Assembly (NCBI RefSeq): GCF_027596085.1
Contig: NC_072456.1
Coordinates: 22,537,218-22,601,217, forward strand
Origin: Anoplopoma fimbria
Lineage: Eukaryota > Chordata > Actinopteri > Perciformes > Anoplopomatidae
Length of the DNA stretch: 64,000 bases
Direction of reading: 5' to 3'
Below, piece by piece: positions 1 through 38,672 of this stretch; position 1 is the first letter of the stretch, and every line of letters starts with the position of its first letter. Made by a program: the position numbers and the translations under genes. Below the pieces are notes generated by a model. That model was not told the origin of the DNA. It ran no database searches and worked only from the letters and a program-made list of their open reading frames with translations.

Positions 1-19535
<19,535 letters not shown>

Positions 19536-19871
19536 TTCTTATATATGCGCCTTCAGAACAGGGTCCAGCTTCTTCACCAGCCTTCCCTAATCAGGCTAAA
19601 AAAAATAAAAAAAATCGGAGCAATATTCAGCCTGGGAGTGGATGGTTGGGATGGAGATGGGAGAAGCAGCGACGGGGCCTGGCACGGCTCGTTTCACGCC
19701 TGATTAAAAAATATAATAAAATAAAAAAATTCTTCACACTTCGAGAGTGAAGGCCAGTGTCGCAAACCTCAGTGTTTTTTAAAGAGGTGTCCGTCTATAT
19801 TCGACACTCTTTCCCAGACCCCGCTTCTGTCTCAGCTCTCCGCTCGCCAACACACAGCCATCTTGTTCAGC

Positions 19872-19900
19872 TTCAGCACCGCCGCTGCGTGGACAGCTCC
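19872..19900 (+). promoter_or_regulatory. Split (expanded-spacing) REST/RE1 element
   Basis: The left half-site TTCAGCACC (19872-19880) is perfect. A 10-nt gap follows, then the right half-site GGACAGCTCC (19891-19900), one mismatch from GGACAGCGCC. The canonical RE1 has a 2-nt gap. The extra 8 nt gives about 19 bp centre to centre, within the known class of expanded-spacing REST sites. Its position at the promoter of a neuron-specific gene fits REST repression outside neurons. Binding is inferred. Confidence 0.6.
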
Positions 19901-19906
19901 TGGCAG

Positions 19907-19914
19907 TGACGTCA
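19907..19914. promoter_or_regulatory. CRE palindrome (TGACGTCA) at unc13a promoter
   Basis: An exact 8-bp CREB/ATF site, 7 bp to the right of the split RE1. A full-length CRE in a CpG-bearing promoter of a synaptic gene suggests cAMP/activity responsiveness. This comes from the motif alone. Confidence 0.55.
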
Positions 19915-19952
19915 GGGCGGCGCTGATGGCGTGGAAGTGGGTGGAGATGTTG

Positions 19953-19975
19953 AAAAAAAAAAAAAAAAAAAAAAA
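19953..19975. repeat. Poly(A) tract
   Basis: A run of about 23 A on the plus strand, just upstream of the unc13a promoter. Confidence 0.9.
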
Positions 19976-22196
19976 CACCACCTGATTCTTAGTCTCTCCC
20001 TCTGTGTCTTAAAACATATTTCTCAAAAAAAATAAATAAATAAATATCTTAGGAAATCCTCAAATAATGACACATTATATCAACACTGGGAAAAAATATT
20101 TTGATAATTGATTTTGTCAAGAACACTCCAAGCAACTGTGGGGGAAAAAAATAAAAAAATGACTAAGCAGTGATTCAGTTAGAAGGACATTAATGTTCAC
20201 ATGAGTCAGTTATAGGGGAAAGGTATGGAGCACGTCATGCTGCTCCTTTTCGGAAGAATTTCACCTAAAAAAATGTAAAAGATAAGAGTTGGAAGGTATT
20301 GATGAGACAGATGAACCACCCAGCTGATTTGACTTAGATGAGTCATAGCTGACTAGAAGCAAATCAAATGTTTGTGCCCAAGTTTACAGAATACAGAACA
20401 AGCAAAACAGATCGTTCTTCACATACTATTAATAGTCGTGCCTTGGTGAAGACAGAGTCAGCCGGGTGTCAATGTGTTGCATATTTACCACAGTTCATCC
20501 CATCTTCATCCTTCCAGTTGAAATCAGAAAAATAGCTTTAAAAACTGGTCCAAGATTCAAGACTTTTCTTTTCCCCCCACTGTGGGCAAACAGCTCCCCC
20601 TGCTGGAAACCAACATCCACTGCATCTCTACAGACTCCCCAAGAGTCACTTTTTCAAAAAAGCACACATTCACCTTTTGTTGGAAACATTTTCATTATGG
20701 TTTAATGAACAATTCAGAAAATACAAATATACTTCACAAATATATAATATCCTGACAACATGTGAAACTGCTTGTCCATTCAACAACCAGCCATCATCAA
20801 TGTCAATTCAAACATGTAAAACCCAACATTTCATTTTCACCCTTTCCAGTTTTTTTTTTTTTTTTTCTTCATTTCATGCGTTCTAAAATAACACTACACT
20901 TTACCCAAACACCGAATGCCAAATGGCATTTATTGTAAACAAATAATTAGGCTTGTCTTATTGGACAGGTCACAAGCCTGTAGGTAACTGCAGATACTAC
21001 ACAATGAGGTTAGGGTCAATCCAATTTGACTTAATTAAAGCAGATTTAAAGATAATATTACATTACATTTAATGAAATTCCTGAAGTGTAAAAACCCAAA
21101 ACCCTGCCACACAGATTTACATTCACAAAAACTCATGTGCATGAATACACATTTTCTTCCTCATACATATATTCATAAAGAAGAGGCATGTAGACGCGGA
21201 CTGTGTGTGTGTGTGGCGTTTTGAAGCATTTGTACCCTTGCCTTTATTATCCTTGAGATATCCACATGCTCTGTTGATTGACACTGACTTGACCTAAAAC
21301 CACCGAGCCTGCAAAGCGTCCCTCTGATGCACGAATGAAAGGGTCTCCAGCAGAAGTCTCCTCATAACTTCTCACTGACAATGAATTAAAGTACGCAGTT
21401 AGAAAAAAACAAAGAAAAATATTCAGACATAAATACTGTATATGGGTTCTGAGGCTTGAAAGTTGAGAATTGTGAACAAATTAAATGGAAAATCATGTTT
21501 GACTAATCAAATAATTTGCTCCTTGTCAGGCCATTAGCAAAGTTTATTTGAGCTGACACCATAAACATTGTCTCGATACTTCTTCTACTACTGAATTGTT
21601 TTCCCCATTAGACACAAACAACATGAGAAAAAAGGGTCCAGAAAAAGTTACTATTTAAGTGCAACGTAAGATAATTTGCGGCTTTCACCATTTTTATTAC
21701 TTGGCATGAACTAAATGTACTAGCAGTCCAGACTGAAGTGGTCATGATGGGACAGTCTGCTTTTCTTAACAGGAAATAAAAATGATAATGGCTTAATATG
21801 CATTATATTGGAGTTTATATATGAAAGTGAAGTGAATTTATCGGTATATTTTGGCACAGCATCTTACACATTTCAGTACTCCAACAGCTATTTCAGGATT
21901 TTTAAGCAGGTCGCTGTCCAGTATCATCCTCTGTTGCTCAGTTCTCTTGTCTAAGATCTCCATGACTGTCACGTCCACTTAACCAACTCTTATGTTAGAC
22001 CTCATTGCTTTTAGAAATAACTTTTTATGCATCTGACCTCATCTTTTAGTGCAGCGCTGGTCTGATAACATGTCTTTGGCAGCTGTGCTACTCACAACTG
22101 TTTTTGGTACTCCAATGCCGCTACACTTACGCTGCTAAATGCAAGTGAAGGGGCGTTGCTTTTCTGCTAATGCTCAAATGAGTAACCTGATATCAG
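19976..22196. other. hmg20b 3' UTR and hmg20b-unc13a intergenic region
   Basis: No coding exon was found. The right part is the hmg20b 3' UTR. Candidate AATAAA signals on the minus strand lie at 21693-21698, 21543-21548 and 21243-21248; which one is used cannot be decided. A one-mismatch CTCF-like motif lies at 20593-20606 on the minus strand (CCAGCAGGGGGAGC). Confidence 0.6.
21693..21698 (-). terminator. First candidate poly(A) signal downstream of hmg20b
   Basis: AATAAA on the minus strand about 500 nt beyond the hmg20b stop codon. It is the nearest of several such hexamers. Confidence 0.35.
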
Positions 22197-25100
22197 TTAC
22201 CTGTCCAGATGAGCGAGGACGTCGCAGAGCTGGCCGAGCAGTGCACGATGCTTGTGAGGGTTTCCCTCCAGCACTCCGCTGAGACGACTCAGGTAAGAGT
22301 CCAGGTTCCCATGAGACGCCGTCTCTCCTGTGCCTGTTCAGAAAAGTCACGGAAGAATGAATTCCTCACATCCTCTCAAGCAGAAACGGAACGGAAGCTA
22401 AGCACTGACATGACAATTCATCTATTGTTGGTAGTTTAACAATGCTAACTGTATCAATGCATTTAAACTATGGGACTACATAAAACAAATCTAGCATCCA
22501 TCTGTCTTCCTTCTTGTCTTTTCTACTCTGTCTAAATATAGTCAACTGACTGCTGACCTGGCAGGGGGACTGATGACAGACTGTTGACCAATGTGTGTTT
22601 AATGGCCAGCAAGTGTTGGTGAAGAGCCTGGGTGCGCTTCTCGTCCAGCCCCAGTTCGGCCTCCAGGCGCTCTTTAGCGCTGTACATGTCCTTAATGTGC
22701 CGCTGAAGCACTGCATTCTGCTCTTCAAACTCAATGTTGGCCTTACGGAGCCGTCGCAACTCAGCCTCTCGAGCTGGAGGCACACAGGGGGAAATAAAAA
22801 CGGGATTAGGTGCAAGCACAAGATTATGTCTTGCATGACATGTTGGATGGAACTTACTTTGTTTAAAAGTCTTATAAGCTAAAAGTAATTGCACAATTTG
22901 TCCTAGCTTTAGCAGCCAGCCATAAAAGATTAAAAGGTGTGTGATATGTTAGAACGATCATTTCCTGTTTTCAGCTTCTCCGTTACCTTTGTTCTGATCG
23001 AGGAACTCCTCTGTGAAGATGGGGATGTCGAATCTGGTGTTGAGGTCAGTAACCTGAATGACAACATCATCGAATCAAAAACTTGGCTGTTTGAAAATGA
23101 TGTGAAAAATAACATGGGAGAATAAACAGTGACAAGATATGGATGTGTCATGTACCTTTGATACTACTGACTCTGAACTGGTACTGATGATGACTGATGG
23201 AGTGTCTTCTGAAAGAGAAAAATGTGTGTGAATATTACAGCTCACGTGGCACAGAGTAAAGGAATAACAACGTACACTCTTGTGATTTGGTGTACAACAC
23301 ATACAGCAAGACGTATGTAGACCTCAGTTGTCGTCACCTTTCTTGATCCTCTTGTCTTGTATCTTAGCACTGGTGATCTGATAGGCCTCAGTCTGCTGAT
23401 ATTCCTTCAGTTCCTGGGCGTACTGCGTCTTCTCCCGCTCCGCCTCGTCCAGGTAGCGCTGTCAGTGCACAGACAATGTAGTTTACTGGGGGAAAAAATG
23501 CGGTCTCACTAACGTACAGCTGCTTCATTATTTGAAACACCAAGCGTGTTTCTTGGGAATCGCTGATGCAGTATATTTTACTATAAATATGCTCGCCAGC
23601 ATGCACATTTCACAAGCATCGACTGAAAAACACGGATGAAACACAGACGAAGCAAAACAAATACAGCAATAACACCTGCAGTCCTACTCTTGACTGGATT
23701 TCTGTGTGCAACTGTGGAAACCAGCCCACCCGGCTCAATAAGAAAGCATCATTCAGAGTGCTTTCATATCAGGGACCTGGGCCCGAATCAGAGTACATTT
23801 GACCCCAACGTCCAGTTTGTTTAGTGTGAACCCTGTGAACCGTACTCGGTGGCACGGATCATGTGTGGTTCTCATCAGGTGTGAAAACCAATTGCACCAA
23901 AATAAGGAAGTGCCCCGCTTATTTAGAACGTCTGGTCATGACTATGCGACTGTCCCGTTCAGACTTAGCCACGAACGGATCTTTCTGTTAATGCCAACTT
24001 GAAATGTGGGCAGACGAAAACATCCAAGCACAACCGGACAATGCAAACAAAAAAGCAGAGATTTCAAGAGTATTTGCATGAGTGTGGGTACAAAAGTTGC
24101 CATGACAAACTTAATTAAATGAGGCTGCAATACCAGAATGTGAGGGATGCGGTGCTTAAATCATAGTATATCATCTCGACCCTCTGATCAAGAGAACATG
24201 GGACTGGTAAGTCCATAAATGAGCCTACCGCTGAGCGGGAAATAGTAGACTCACTTTAGCATTCATAATATTCTCATAATAGAATAATATAGTGTTTGAA
24301 ATGTGAAAGTGTGTGAAATGCACGCTATAGTTGAGGGGATGATTTGTTGGATTACAACACAGGCATGGCCGTAGCCAGCTATGAGGTCACAGAGGTGCTG
24401 GCCTCCTAATTATTTCCTAAAAAGTGCTCTGACTCTCTGCATCCGAGTGACGTCAAACTGCTTAAAACCGTTAGCCATCAATGAGACAGCAATCTGTGGG
24501 GGTGGAGATGTGTTCACTGCAGCAATTTTACACAGAGAAAGTGTATAAAAATGAAAATCGTACTTGTTGATATATGCACAGCTTTAGGAGACATTATTGA
24601 AAGATACTGATGCTTTGTTCTGCAATTATTTAATGCCATTTAATGATATCTTTGATTTTTTACAATTTTTTTACCTTTTACAGTTGAAAGGTGCTTATGG
24701 AATAGCTTTCTACACCATGGTCTTGTAGTTGATTTTTTAACTTTTACAAGATTGAAAGGTGATGATGACACCATGGTCTTGTATAGATCATAACGTGTAG
24801 GAGAATAACTAGATGATGATGCAGAAAAACGCGTGAGGAGAAAAGGGAGGGCATTTGTAGGAATCAATCGTACCAATGAAAATGCCCTAAATACCCAGTG
24901 CTCGCAGCAATGTGCTGTACTGAATATACTATGTTTAACAATACATGTAAAAGCCTACCTGTTTGTCGTTAGGGGCTAATTGTGTCCACTCTGCTCCAAG
25001 TCTCTTGGTGATTTCTGGGAAAGGTAAGTCAGGGTATCTGGCCCGCATGCGTTCTCGCCGTTCATTCAGGAAGCGGACGTATCCCGTCACCGGTGCTTTG

Positions 25101-25932
25101 GGACCATTTGGTAGCACCTTCTTTCTTTTCTTTCCCTTCGGCCAGCCTCTCTTCTTTGGCTGCAGAGAGGGGGAGCAACACACACATGAGCTACATACGA
25201 GGGTTGCAACAATCATCTTCAATATCAATCATTATGCAGATTTTTTCTCTATTAATTCGTTTGGTAAGTAAAATTTCAAAAACATATGCCATAGATTGTT
25301 TATATTGTCTAACCAGAAGTCCAATCTATTCAATTTACCACCGTAGAGGACTAAGAGGAGCTGCAAATATTCACATTTGAGAAACTGCAAACAGAATTAA
25401 CTAGGGCAGTTTTTATTATGAAATTACTTAAACTATTAAACAATAATTAAAATTGTATCCTGGTAATATTGTCTTGATCCATTAATTGCCTTATTGTTCA
25501 AGCTCTACATACACTGTAATACAACAGCCTTTAAATAAATTCGACCTCATGAAGGTTATACTATTAGGTATTTGTTATAACCGTTTCAGAGGTGTGATTA
25601 TTACTTTATGCTCATTTAGGAGGCTGTAGTTAGTCGTGCTGTTGAATTGTAGTTTGTTAAAGTGAGAGGTATTTTTTATGGGTTAGGGTTATATATACAC
25701 ATGTATATATATATATATATATATGGGGATATATATATATAGATATACACCTTCTCATTCAACTACTTTGAAAAATATAAAATATAAAACATATTCTGGT
25801 TTGTTGAGCATTTGTTTGTTTACCACATAATTCCATATGTGTTCCTTCATAGTTTGGATGTCTTCAATATTAATCTACAATGTAGAAAAAAATAAAAATT
25901 AAAAATAAAGAAAAACCATTGAATGACTGGTA

Positions 25933-25992
<60 letters not shown>

Positions 25993-26472
25993 TACATTAC
26001 ATTACAGTCATTTAGCAGACGCTTTTATCCAAAGCGACTTACAATCAGTAGTATATTAGATATCATTCACATACTGACACCGTTTCTAATAGTCTGCTCA
26101 ACAGGACATTGTTATACAAGTGTGTATATGCTTAATCAACCTACCCTGTAAAAAAAAAAAAAAAGTTAAACCCATTTATCATAATTTGTCCCCTTTGTAA
26201 TATTCTAACCTTTAAAGATGCATCATTTATTGCAGGATGGTTGTACTGGTGTGAGGAGTTTACAGTTCAACTCTTTAAACAAACTGTTCAATCAGATCTG
26301 TGGTTGCATTGACAGCCTTATTCCTCCAACCAAGGAGGCAAAAATGAATTTACAAAGCCTGATAGTCCTGGTCAGGTGTAGCAGTACTCACCTCCTCTTG
26401 TGGTTGATCTGCTGAATGTGAAGGTTTGGACTGCTGTGATGCATCACTCTGCTCCTGTTTGATCCCACCCAT
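22197..26472 (-). CDS. hmg20b: hmg20b (BRAF35), HMG-box subunit of LSD1-CoREST complex
   Basis: HMG20B is a chromatin protein of the LSD1-CoREST-HDAC complex that REST recruits to silence neuronal genes. Seven coding exons: 26472-26392, 25159-24959, 23458-23338, 23208-23156, 23053-22987, 22773-22558, 22327-22197 (870 nt, 289 aa plus stop; human HMG20B is 317). All junctions keep frame and use GT/AG. The N-terminus [10 protein letters not shown] carries a sumoylation-type IKQE. The basic [13 protein letters not shown] tract precedes the HMG box (about 46-114; [22 protein letters not shown]). A second IKKE site is near residue 133. The C-terminal coiled coil (about 175-245) contains [20 protein letters not shown]. 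The B paralogue is preferred over HMG20A because of [10 protein letters not shown]. The protein ends LDR, with the stop TAA overlapping a GTAACT donor-like site; the length supports the stop being used. The start is the only in-frame ATG after an upstream TAG. Confidence 0.95.
25691..25746. repeat. (TA)n microsatellite, interrupted
   Basis: Alternating AT runs broken by ggggat, in hmg20b intron 1 (the intron between the first two coding exons). Confidence 0.9.
25938..25985. repeat. (TA)n microsatellite
   Basis: About 48 bp of uninterrupted AT, directly abutting a LINE 3' tail fragment. Confidence 0.95.
25988..26050 (-). mobile_element. Very short 5'-truncated LINE tail (family of 46.1 and 62.0 kb)
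   Basis: The plus strand shows (attac)n then agtcatttagcagacgcttt and tatccaaagcgacttaca. This is the 3' end, in minus orientation, of the LINE whose coding remnant sits at 62354-62665. Only about 60 bp are clearly homologous. Confidence 0.65.
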
Positions 26473-26540
26473 AACCTCTGTGCATGGACTATGTGTGTGG
26501 GGGAATGGGTCCTGGGTCTATGTCGTGGGGAGAAAGAAAT
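26473..26540 (-). other. hmg20b: hmg20b 5' UTR part of exon 2
   Basis: The acceptor TTATTCTGCACAG ends at 26541 on the minus strand, and the exon then runs 68 nt to the ATG at 26472. An in-frame TAG lies in this stretch, so translation cannot begin further upstream in this exon. Confidence 0.6.
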
Positions 26541-26811
26541 CTGTGCAGAATAAGAGAGGACACGAGGTTAAAAACAACAGTACAATTCAGCAAGCATGTC
26601 CTCGCTTCTAAAGCTAACCCTGAGAGCTAGCAGTCCAGAGAGGCTAGCTGTTAACATGCACACAAAAAGAAAATCCAAACTGCTCACTCTTCACAAGAAA
26701 AACAATTAAATACAATTAAATATCTATTCAGTCAGACTGTTTAGTCACTCCAGACAGCAGCAGTTTTATAGAATAATTTCTTCTTATTCGGATAAACGTC
26801 TTCTAACTCAC

Positions 26812-26895
26812 CCGACAATTATTCCCTCGGCCAAACAGGAAGTGAGCGCTGTCCTGCAATCTGATTGGTCGGCGCGGTGAGTCCTGATTGGTTGG
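26812..26895 (-). promoter_or_regulatory. hmg20b: hmg20b non-coding exon 1 and promoter
   Basis: A GTGAGT donor at 26806-26811 follows TTGTCGG, ending a short non-coding exon. Just upstream are an ETS-type GGAAGT (26838-26843, plus strand) and two CCAAT boxes in minus orientation (ATTGG at 26864-26868 and 26887-26891), in a CpG-rich TATA-less stretch. This fits a housekeeping promoter. The exact start is not known. Confidence 0.6.
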
Positions 26896-27235
26896 CTGGA
26901 CATCGCCCCTCCCCCTCCACCTCTGAGCCCTCCCACAGTAAAGGGAGCGAAAAAACACATAATTGGAGTAATTGTATTTAAGGACAGTATTTGAGTAAAT
27001 GTTAAGTGGCAAATTTTACCATTACTGTTTCTACTGTTTATGAGATTAACGAAACGAATGAAAAAAACTAAAAGCCCTAAAATGGCATGCTCTTTGCACT
27101 TTATCATTTTATTAAGGCGCATATTCTCACTGACTTTCTCTTTGTTTCTATTATCCACTATATTTAAGAAATGTGTATTCTATACTTTTTTTTTGTTTGT
27201 TTTAACATTGCTTCCCTGTTTTGTTTTACTTTTGT

Positions 27236-27345
27236 AGAATCAGAATCAGAAGCTGTTTATTTGAGGAATTTGAATAGGTGATTGATTGACAGTAAACAGC
27301 AAACACAATTATACAAGACAGAATTTAAAAATAAAAATTGGAAAA
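27236..27345 (-). repeat. LINE-tail-like repeat
   Basis: Begins gaatcagaatcagaagctgt, then ttatttgagg. In minus orientation it reads CAAATAAACAGCTTCTGATTC, close to the TAATAAAGCTGATTCTGATTC ends of a common teleost retroelement family. The remainder is A-rich with no ORF. Confidence 0.45.
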
Positions 27346-27839
27346 TGTACAATAAAATAACACAAATTAGAGTATGTTAAAAAAAGTATATTATTAAATC
27401 ACCTCTTGTAGGTTTATAAGTGGACACATGTTTATGATGTTATGCTCTTATGAAATGCATCATTTTGTAAATGTTTGTTTATGAAAATTGTATCGATAAA
27501 GTAGACATGATTTGTCCTAAAAAACTTAATAAAAACTCCGCCTCCATTTGATGGCTCCAGAAGCCCTGTTCTTACAAAACAAAAGCTTTCATAAGTGCTC
27601 AAATGAACTTAGATAAGACACTCCAGAATCCATAGGACGTTTCTGTCCGAGCTTTATTTTGTAAGTCTTCACCGGAAGTGGTCATTTGCCCTCTGCTGTG
27701 ACGCTTGACTCTGAGTTGAAGGCTGTGAGTGTCTCCCATGGGTGCATCCCATATATGACTGTTTATAAGGTTTATTCATGATCCATTGTGTAAGAGCCAT
27801 TTTGTTATTTGTTATAATTTTTTGGGGTTAAACCTCCCA

Positions 27840-27852
27840 CCACTAGGGGGCG
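27840..27852 (+). promoter_or_regulatory. CTCF-like motif downstream of eef2
   Basis: CCACTAGGGGGCG matches the CTCF core (CCASYAGRKGGCR) at all 13 positions. It lies between eef2 and hmg20b and has the same orientation as the motif at 38659. Confidence 0.5.
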
Positions 27853-29955
27853 TAGTGTAGTATATTATTAATATAATATATATATATTAATAATATATCA
27901 GTGGGGTTACCTGAAACAGGTGTTGCTGACGTGCTTTAGTGAATTAGGATGAATGTTAAGATGTGTTTTGTGCAGTAAATAGGAAATACACTTATACCAG
28001 TCTGCTCTGTTAGTGTTTGGAAACCCTCCGAATGTAAGGAAATAAATTGCATTTAGTTTGGAAACTGGACTTTTTGTCATTTATTGCATGCGTAGAAGAA
28101 GATAACATTAATTTCACCGACTATTTTGAAGACTTTGACATGTTCATATTAAGACCTAATAACAGGGATTTAAAATATTGACATTTTTTTTCTGTATATT
28201 GTGCTATTAGACCGGCATCTCTGTCTGAAATTCCCCCCTTATACACTCAACCAGTAGCTTATTCAGTTGCAGTTGTAGAGAGAAATACATATTTTATTAT
28301 GTTCATTTTAATACCTTATTCATACATGAAACAATTTTTGTTGTCATTCAACTTTTCACTGACATTTATACAAATTAAACCCATTCCCACTTTTCCTTCT
28401 ACTTTGATTTCCATAGCATTTTAACCAGCAATTCAGCATAGCATCAGCTTTTCAGCATTCACAATGCAATTTACTCAGGAATTGCTTTTCTAATTTGATA
28501 TTTTATTCTGTATATTATTCTGTACCTTTGGTTAGATACTACTCTGCATTTTGTTGCCTCTGTACTTGTGCTATGAAAATCAAATTGAAGTGCCTCTGTC
28601 TATTTGGAAAGTTAAGAATCATGACGGTTCACTCCCCTCTACTGATCACAGTGAGGAACTGCAACATAACTCCAGATTGGATATCATTGCAGGCCTGGCA
28701 GTTAATTTCAAACTCAAAAAACAAACAAAATATGACATGACGTTGATTGATCTGTGGATATGACTATCAAAAACATTTCTTTGTAGGTCCCAACATAAAT
28801 CTTCATGGACAGAATTGTATGATAGGCCTACAAATGCATCACAGCAAAACTCTAGACCACTGATTCCAGAAACAATTACACAACATTGGTTATAGATTAC
28901 TGCCTCCATGTTGTTCCATTTTCACAACTCAATTGAATTTTTCATATTTTGTATTTGCCCAATTTGCTCAGTTTTAGTCTGCACAACCTGTAGGAGGACT
29001 CTGACAACAAAACTAAGTTTTTGACTACAACAGCAATCTTAAAAAAAAAAAAAGTATAACTATCACATGATTCTCTTGTTTGAAATGCTTTGAATACTGA
29101 AGCTATTCTTGGTTTCTTGTCTGGACAACATCTGTTAAGATAAACTACAGATCTCACAAAACATGTTAGACTGGGTTTGAACCATACAGTAAGTGGTTGG
29201 AAACCAAGGACACATGTTGGCAGCTACCCCAACACGTTGATGTCTTCAAATCATTTTGCCAAGAGAATTGACATACCCGATTAACAATATTACAACTGTA
29301 GTCTGCTGAAACATTTTTTCTGAACATAGAAAAACAGACTTGTTATACAATTGTCTGTCTGCATATTCATCGGGACTCCTACATTTTTTTTAGGACCACA
29401 ATTGAAATAAGTCCGGAAATTTGTTTTGTCCTCGACGTGTTTGTTGTGGCATGTAATTTGATATTCTTGAAATGTTGGACATCAGAAAAATACAATTACC
29501 ACATACAGGTAATGAAAATGATTTTGATAAACTATCATGGAAAACATGTTAGCAGCGTCATTACAAACCTTTAAATAAGAATTGGTCAAACATTACACTT
29601 TCCTCTATGATTCTAACTGCTCCATCAGTGATAGTGGACATTCATAGTGAAATCTGTGGCATAAAACAAGCTCTTGATAAATGATGTCCTAACCAACACT
29701 TTGGCACAATTCATCTTAATTCACTAGTTCTGCATTGAAGACCGGATAGACTAATATTAAATTACATTTTACAATATAAAAGCGACTAGATTTAGCTTCT
29801 CAACCAGTCAGTCGCTCTTTATTGCAGCCACTATAATATTTAATACAAGCAGCTGTGAAAACAGCTTCTACATCATCATTTAGATAAATAAAAACAAAAA
29901 ACAGCCAACAATTAGTTTTTTCCTTTATTTTATTTATCGTTTACAATTTTTGTGG

Positions 29956-29961
29956 TTTATT
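29956..29961 (-). terminator. eef2: eef2 poly(A) signal
   Basis: AATAAA on the minus strand about 128 nt beyond the eef2 stop codon. It predicts a short 3' UTR ending near 29.94 kb, as expected for EEF2 mRNA. Confidence 0.75.
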
Positions 29962-30088
29962 GATTATTGTCAATCCTTTTGGCAAACGTTGGTGCTCACT
30001 GTGTTCTATACAATCCAGTCCCACAATATAGACTTAAAATTTGTTGGAAAGGGAGGAATGAGGCAAGTGCCAAGTTGGGTCGAGACGG

Positions 30089-37397
<7,309 letters not shown>

Positions 37398-37400
<3 letters not shown>

Positions 37401-37490
37401 TTTGACGGATGGTTTTGGATCCGCTTTAGTGGCGAATGGAGACTTGAAATTGTACGCTGCCCACCTCACGAGGTCTTAGGCAGGGAAGAG
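37398..37490 (-). other. eef2: eef2 5' UTR with 5'TOP start
   Basis: The inferred start is at the pyrimidine run CTCTTCCCTG (C at 37490 or 37488), a 5' terminal oligopyrimidine signature of mTOR/LARP1-controlled translation mRNAs. The leader is about 90 nt with no upstream ATG seen. Confidence 0.65.
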
Positions 37491-37525
37491 ACCGCTGACG
37501 TCAGGGGAAGGGAATTTATATATGG
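37491..37525 (-). promoter_or_regulatory. eef2: eef2 core promoter: TATA box and CRE
   Basis: TATATAAA on the minus strand occupies 37522-37515, 32 nt upstream of the proposed start at 37490. A perfect CRE palindrome TGACGTCA lies at 37496-37503, between TATA box and start. The spacing makes this a credible TATA-driven TOP promoter. A further TTACGTGA-like ATF site lies upstream near 37544-37551. Confidence 0.7.
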
Positions 37526-37729
37526 TGCGTCAGGCCCTCCTGCGTCATCACGTAATGTTACGCTCAAGGCCCGTGTGGAACGCTGCGGCTGTGGAGAGAC
37601 AGGTTTATGCCCAGTCATTGAATCAGTTGGTAGTTGTGATTACGCCAGGAGTTCTCAATAAAAAACAGCAATGCACCCGTTTAAGTAAATCACTTTTTAA
37701 TTCTTTTTTTTTATTATTATTATTATCTT

Positions 37730-37975
37730 AAGATAAGATAAAATAAGATAATCTTTTATTAGTCCCACAGCAGGGACATTTACAGGATTACAGCAGCATA
37801 GGTTATAGTGCAAACAAGAGACACAGTAAAAGAAAAACAAGATAAAATAAAATAAAAAAACAAGTATTATAAATAAGCAATAAAAACAGTAAAGAATCCA
37901 CATTAACTGAAATATTATATGTAGACAGAACACTATTATAGCTATAATTGCACAGTGTATTGTATTGCACAGGTT
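37730..37975 (-). repeat. LINE 3'-tail-like repeat, second copy
   Basis: Opens aagataagataaaataagat, then aatcttttattagtcccaca. It matches the 4381-4620 copy over most of its length, with the same cacagcaggg and gtgcaaacaagagaca phrases and the same orientation. It lies just upstream of the eef2 promoter. Confidence 0.6.
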
Positions 37976-38658
37976 TTTGGTGTCATGTGGTCTTTATATC
38001 CTCCTGGCTTTAGTAGAATTCTGTAAATCATAGGCTTATTGGGAATTCTGCAAATAATTTGTAAATTACTTACTGTTCATGCCTGCAATACATTCAACAA
38101 AGTCTACATCAATAAATACAATTAGAATAGAGTTTTAATATGATACATTTATCAAAGTCACCAATATGTCTGCAATTTTGAGCCTGAGTAGGCACCTCAT
38201 TCTATTATGCAAGAATTCAATAAATTGCCCAATTTCCATTTGCACAGCAGTCGGTAAGATGGTAGAAATTAAAGATGTTACACAAATATTTCTCATTTTT
38301 CATAATTATTCAAAAACGACAACAACAACTTAAACCATGAAATTCCACATATTTTTCAAGGTAATTCCCAGTAGTATTATTATATTGCTTTGCAAAGCAC
38401 AACTGTTACCTTGTCAAGTACCATTGATTCCTTAAATTCCTATTTTTTTGTGTCACTAAACACTAAACCTAATAATAAAAGAGCATTTAACTCAGCGATC
38501 TGCTCTGGTCTTGGTTAGAGGTCACTCTAAACTCTTCTACTTCTGTTAACATGACAATAAAAAAAATATGCTTGACACTTTCTCTTTTTCTCGCTTGCCC
38601 TCCTATGCCTCTCCTTCTGTCTCCCTATATAAAGACTTTCCCTTTTACCTCTTCCTCT

Positions 38659-38672
38659 CCACTAGGGGGCGG
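38659..38672 (+). promoter_or_regulatory. CTCF-like motif upstream of eef2
   Basis: CCACTAGGGGGCGG matches the 14-bp CTCF core (CCASYAGRKGGCRS) at every position. It lies about 1.2 kb upstream of the eef2 start, in the same orientation as the motif at 27840. Confidence 0.55.

Larger units (their letters stand above)
19536..19935 (-). promoter_or_regulatory. unc13a: unc13a 5' UTR and probable promoter
   Basis: This stretch lies immediately upstream of the ATG. The segment 19795-19935 is richer in GC and CpG than its surroundings and carries a split RE1-like site (19872-19900) and a perfect CRE palindrome (19907-19914). No convincing TATA box is placed for a start near 19.83-19.90 kb. The exact transcription start is not visible from sequence. 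Confidence 0.55.
26900..29934. other. Intergenic region between eef2 and hmg20b
   Basis: No coding exon was recognised. It holds the LINE-tail-like repeat at 27236-27345, a CTCF-like motif at 27840-27852, and a perfect 15-bp-arm AT palindrome at 27861-27897. The rest looks unique and AT-rich. Confidence 0.6.

Noticed and set aside
19540..19547. TATATAAG on the minus strand just upstream of the unc13a ATG
   Set aside because: Only 5 nt upstream of the start codon, so it cannot be the TATA box for a transcript including that ATG.
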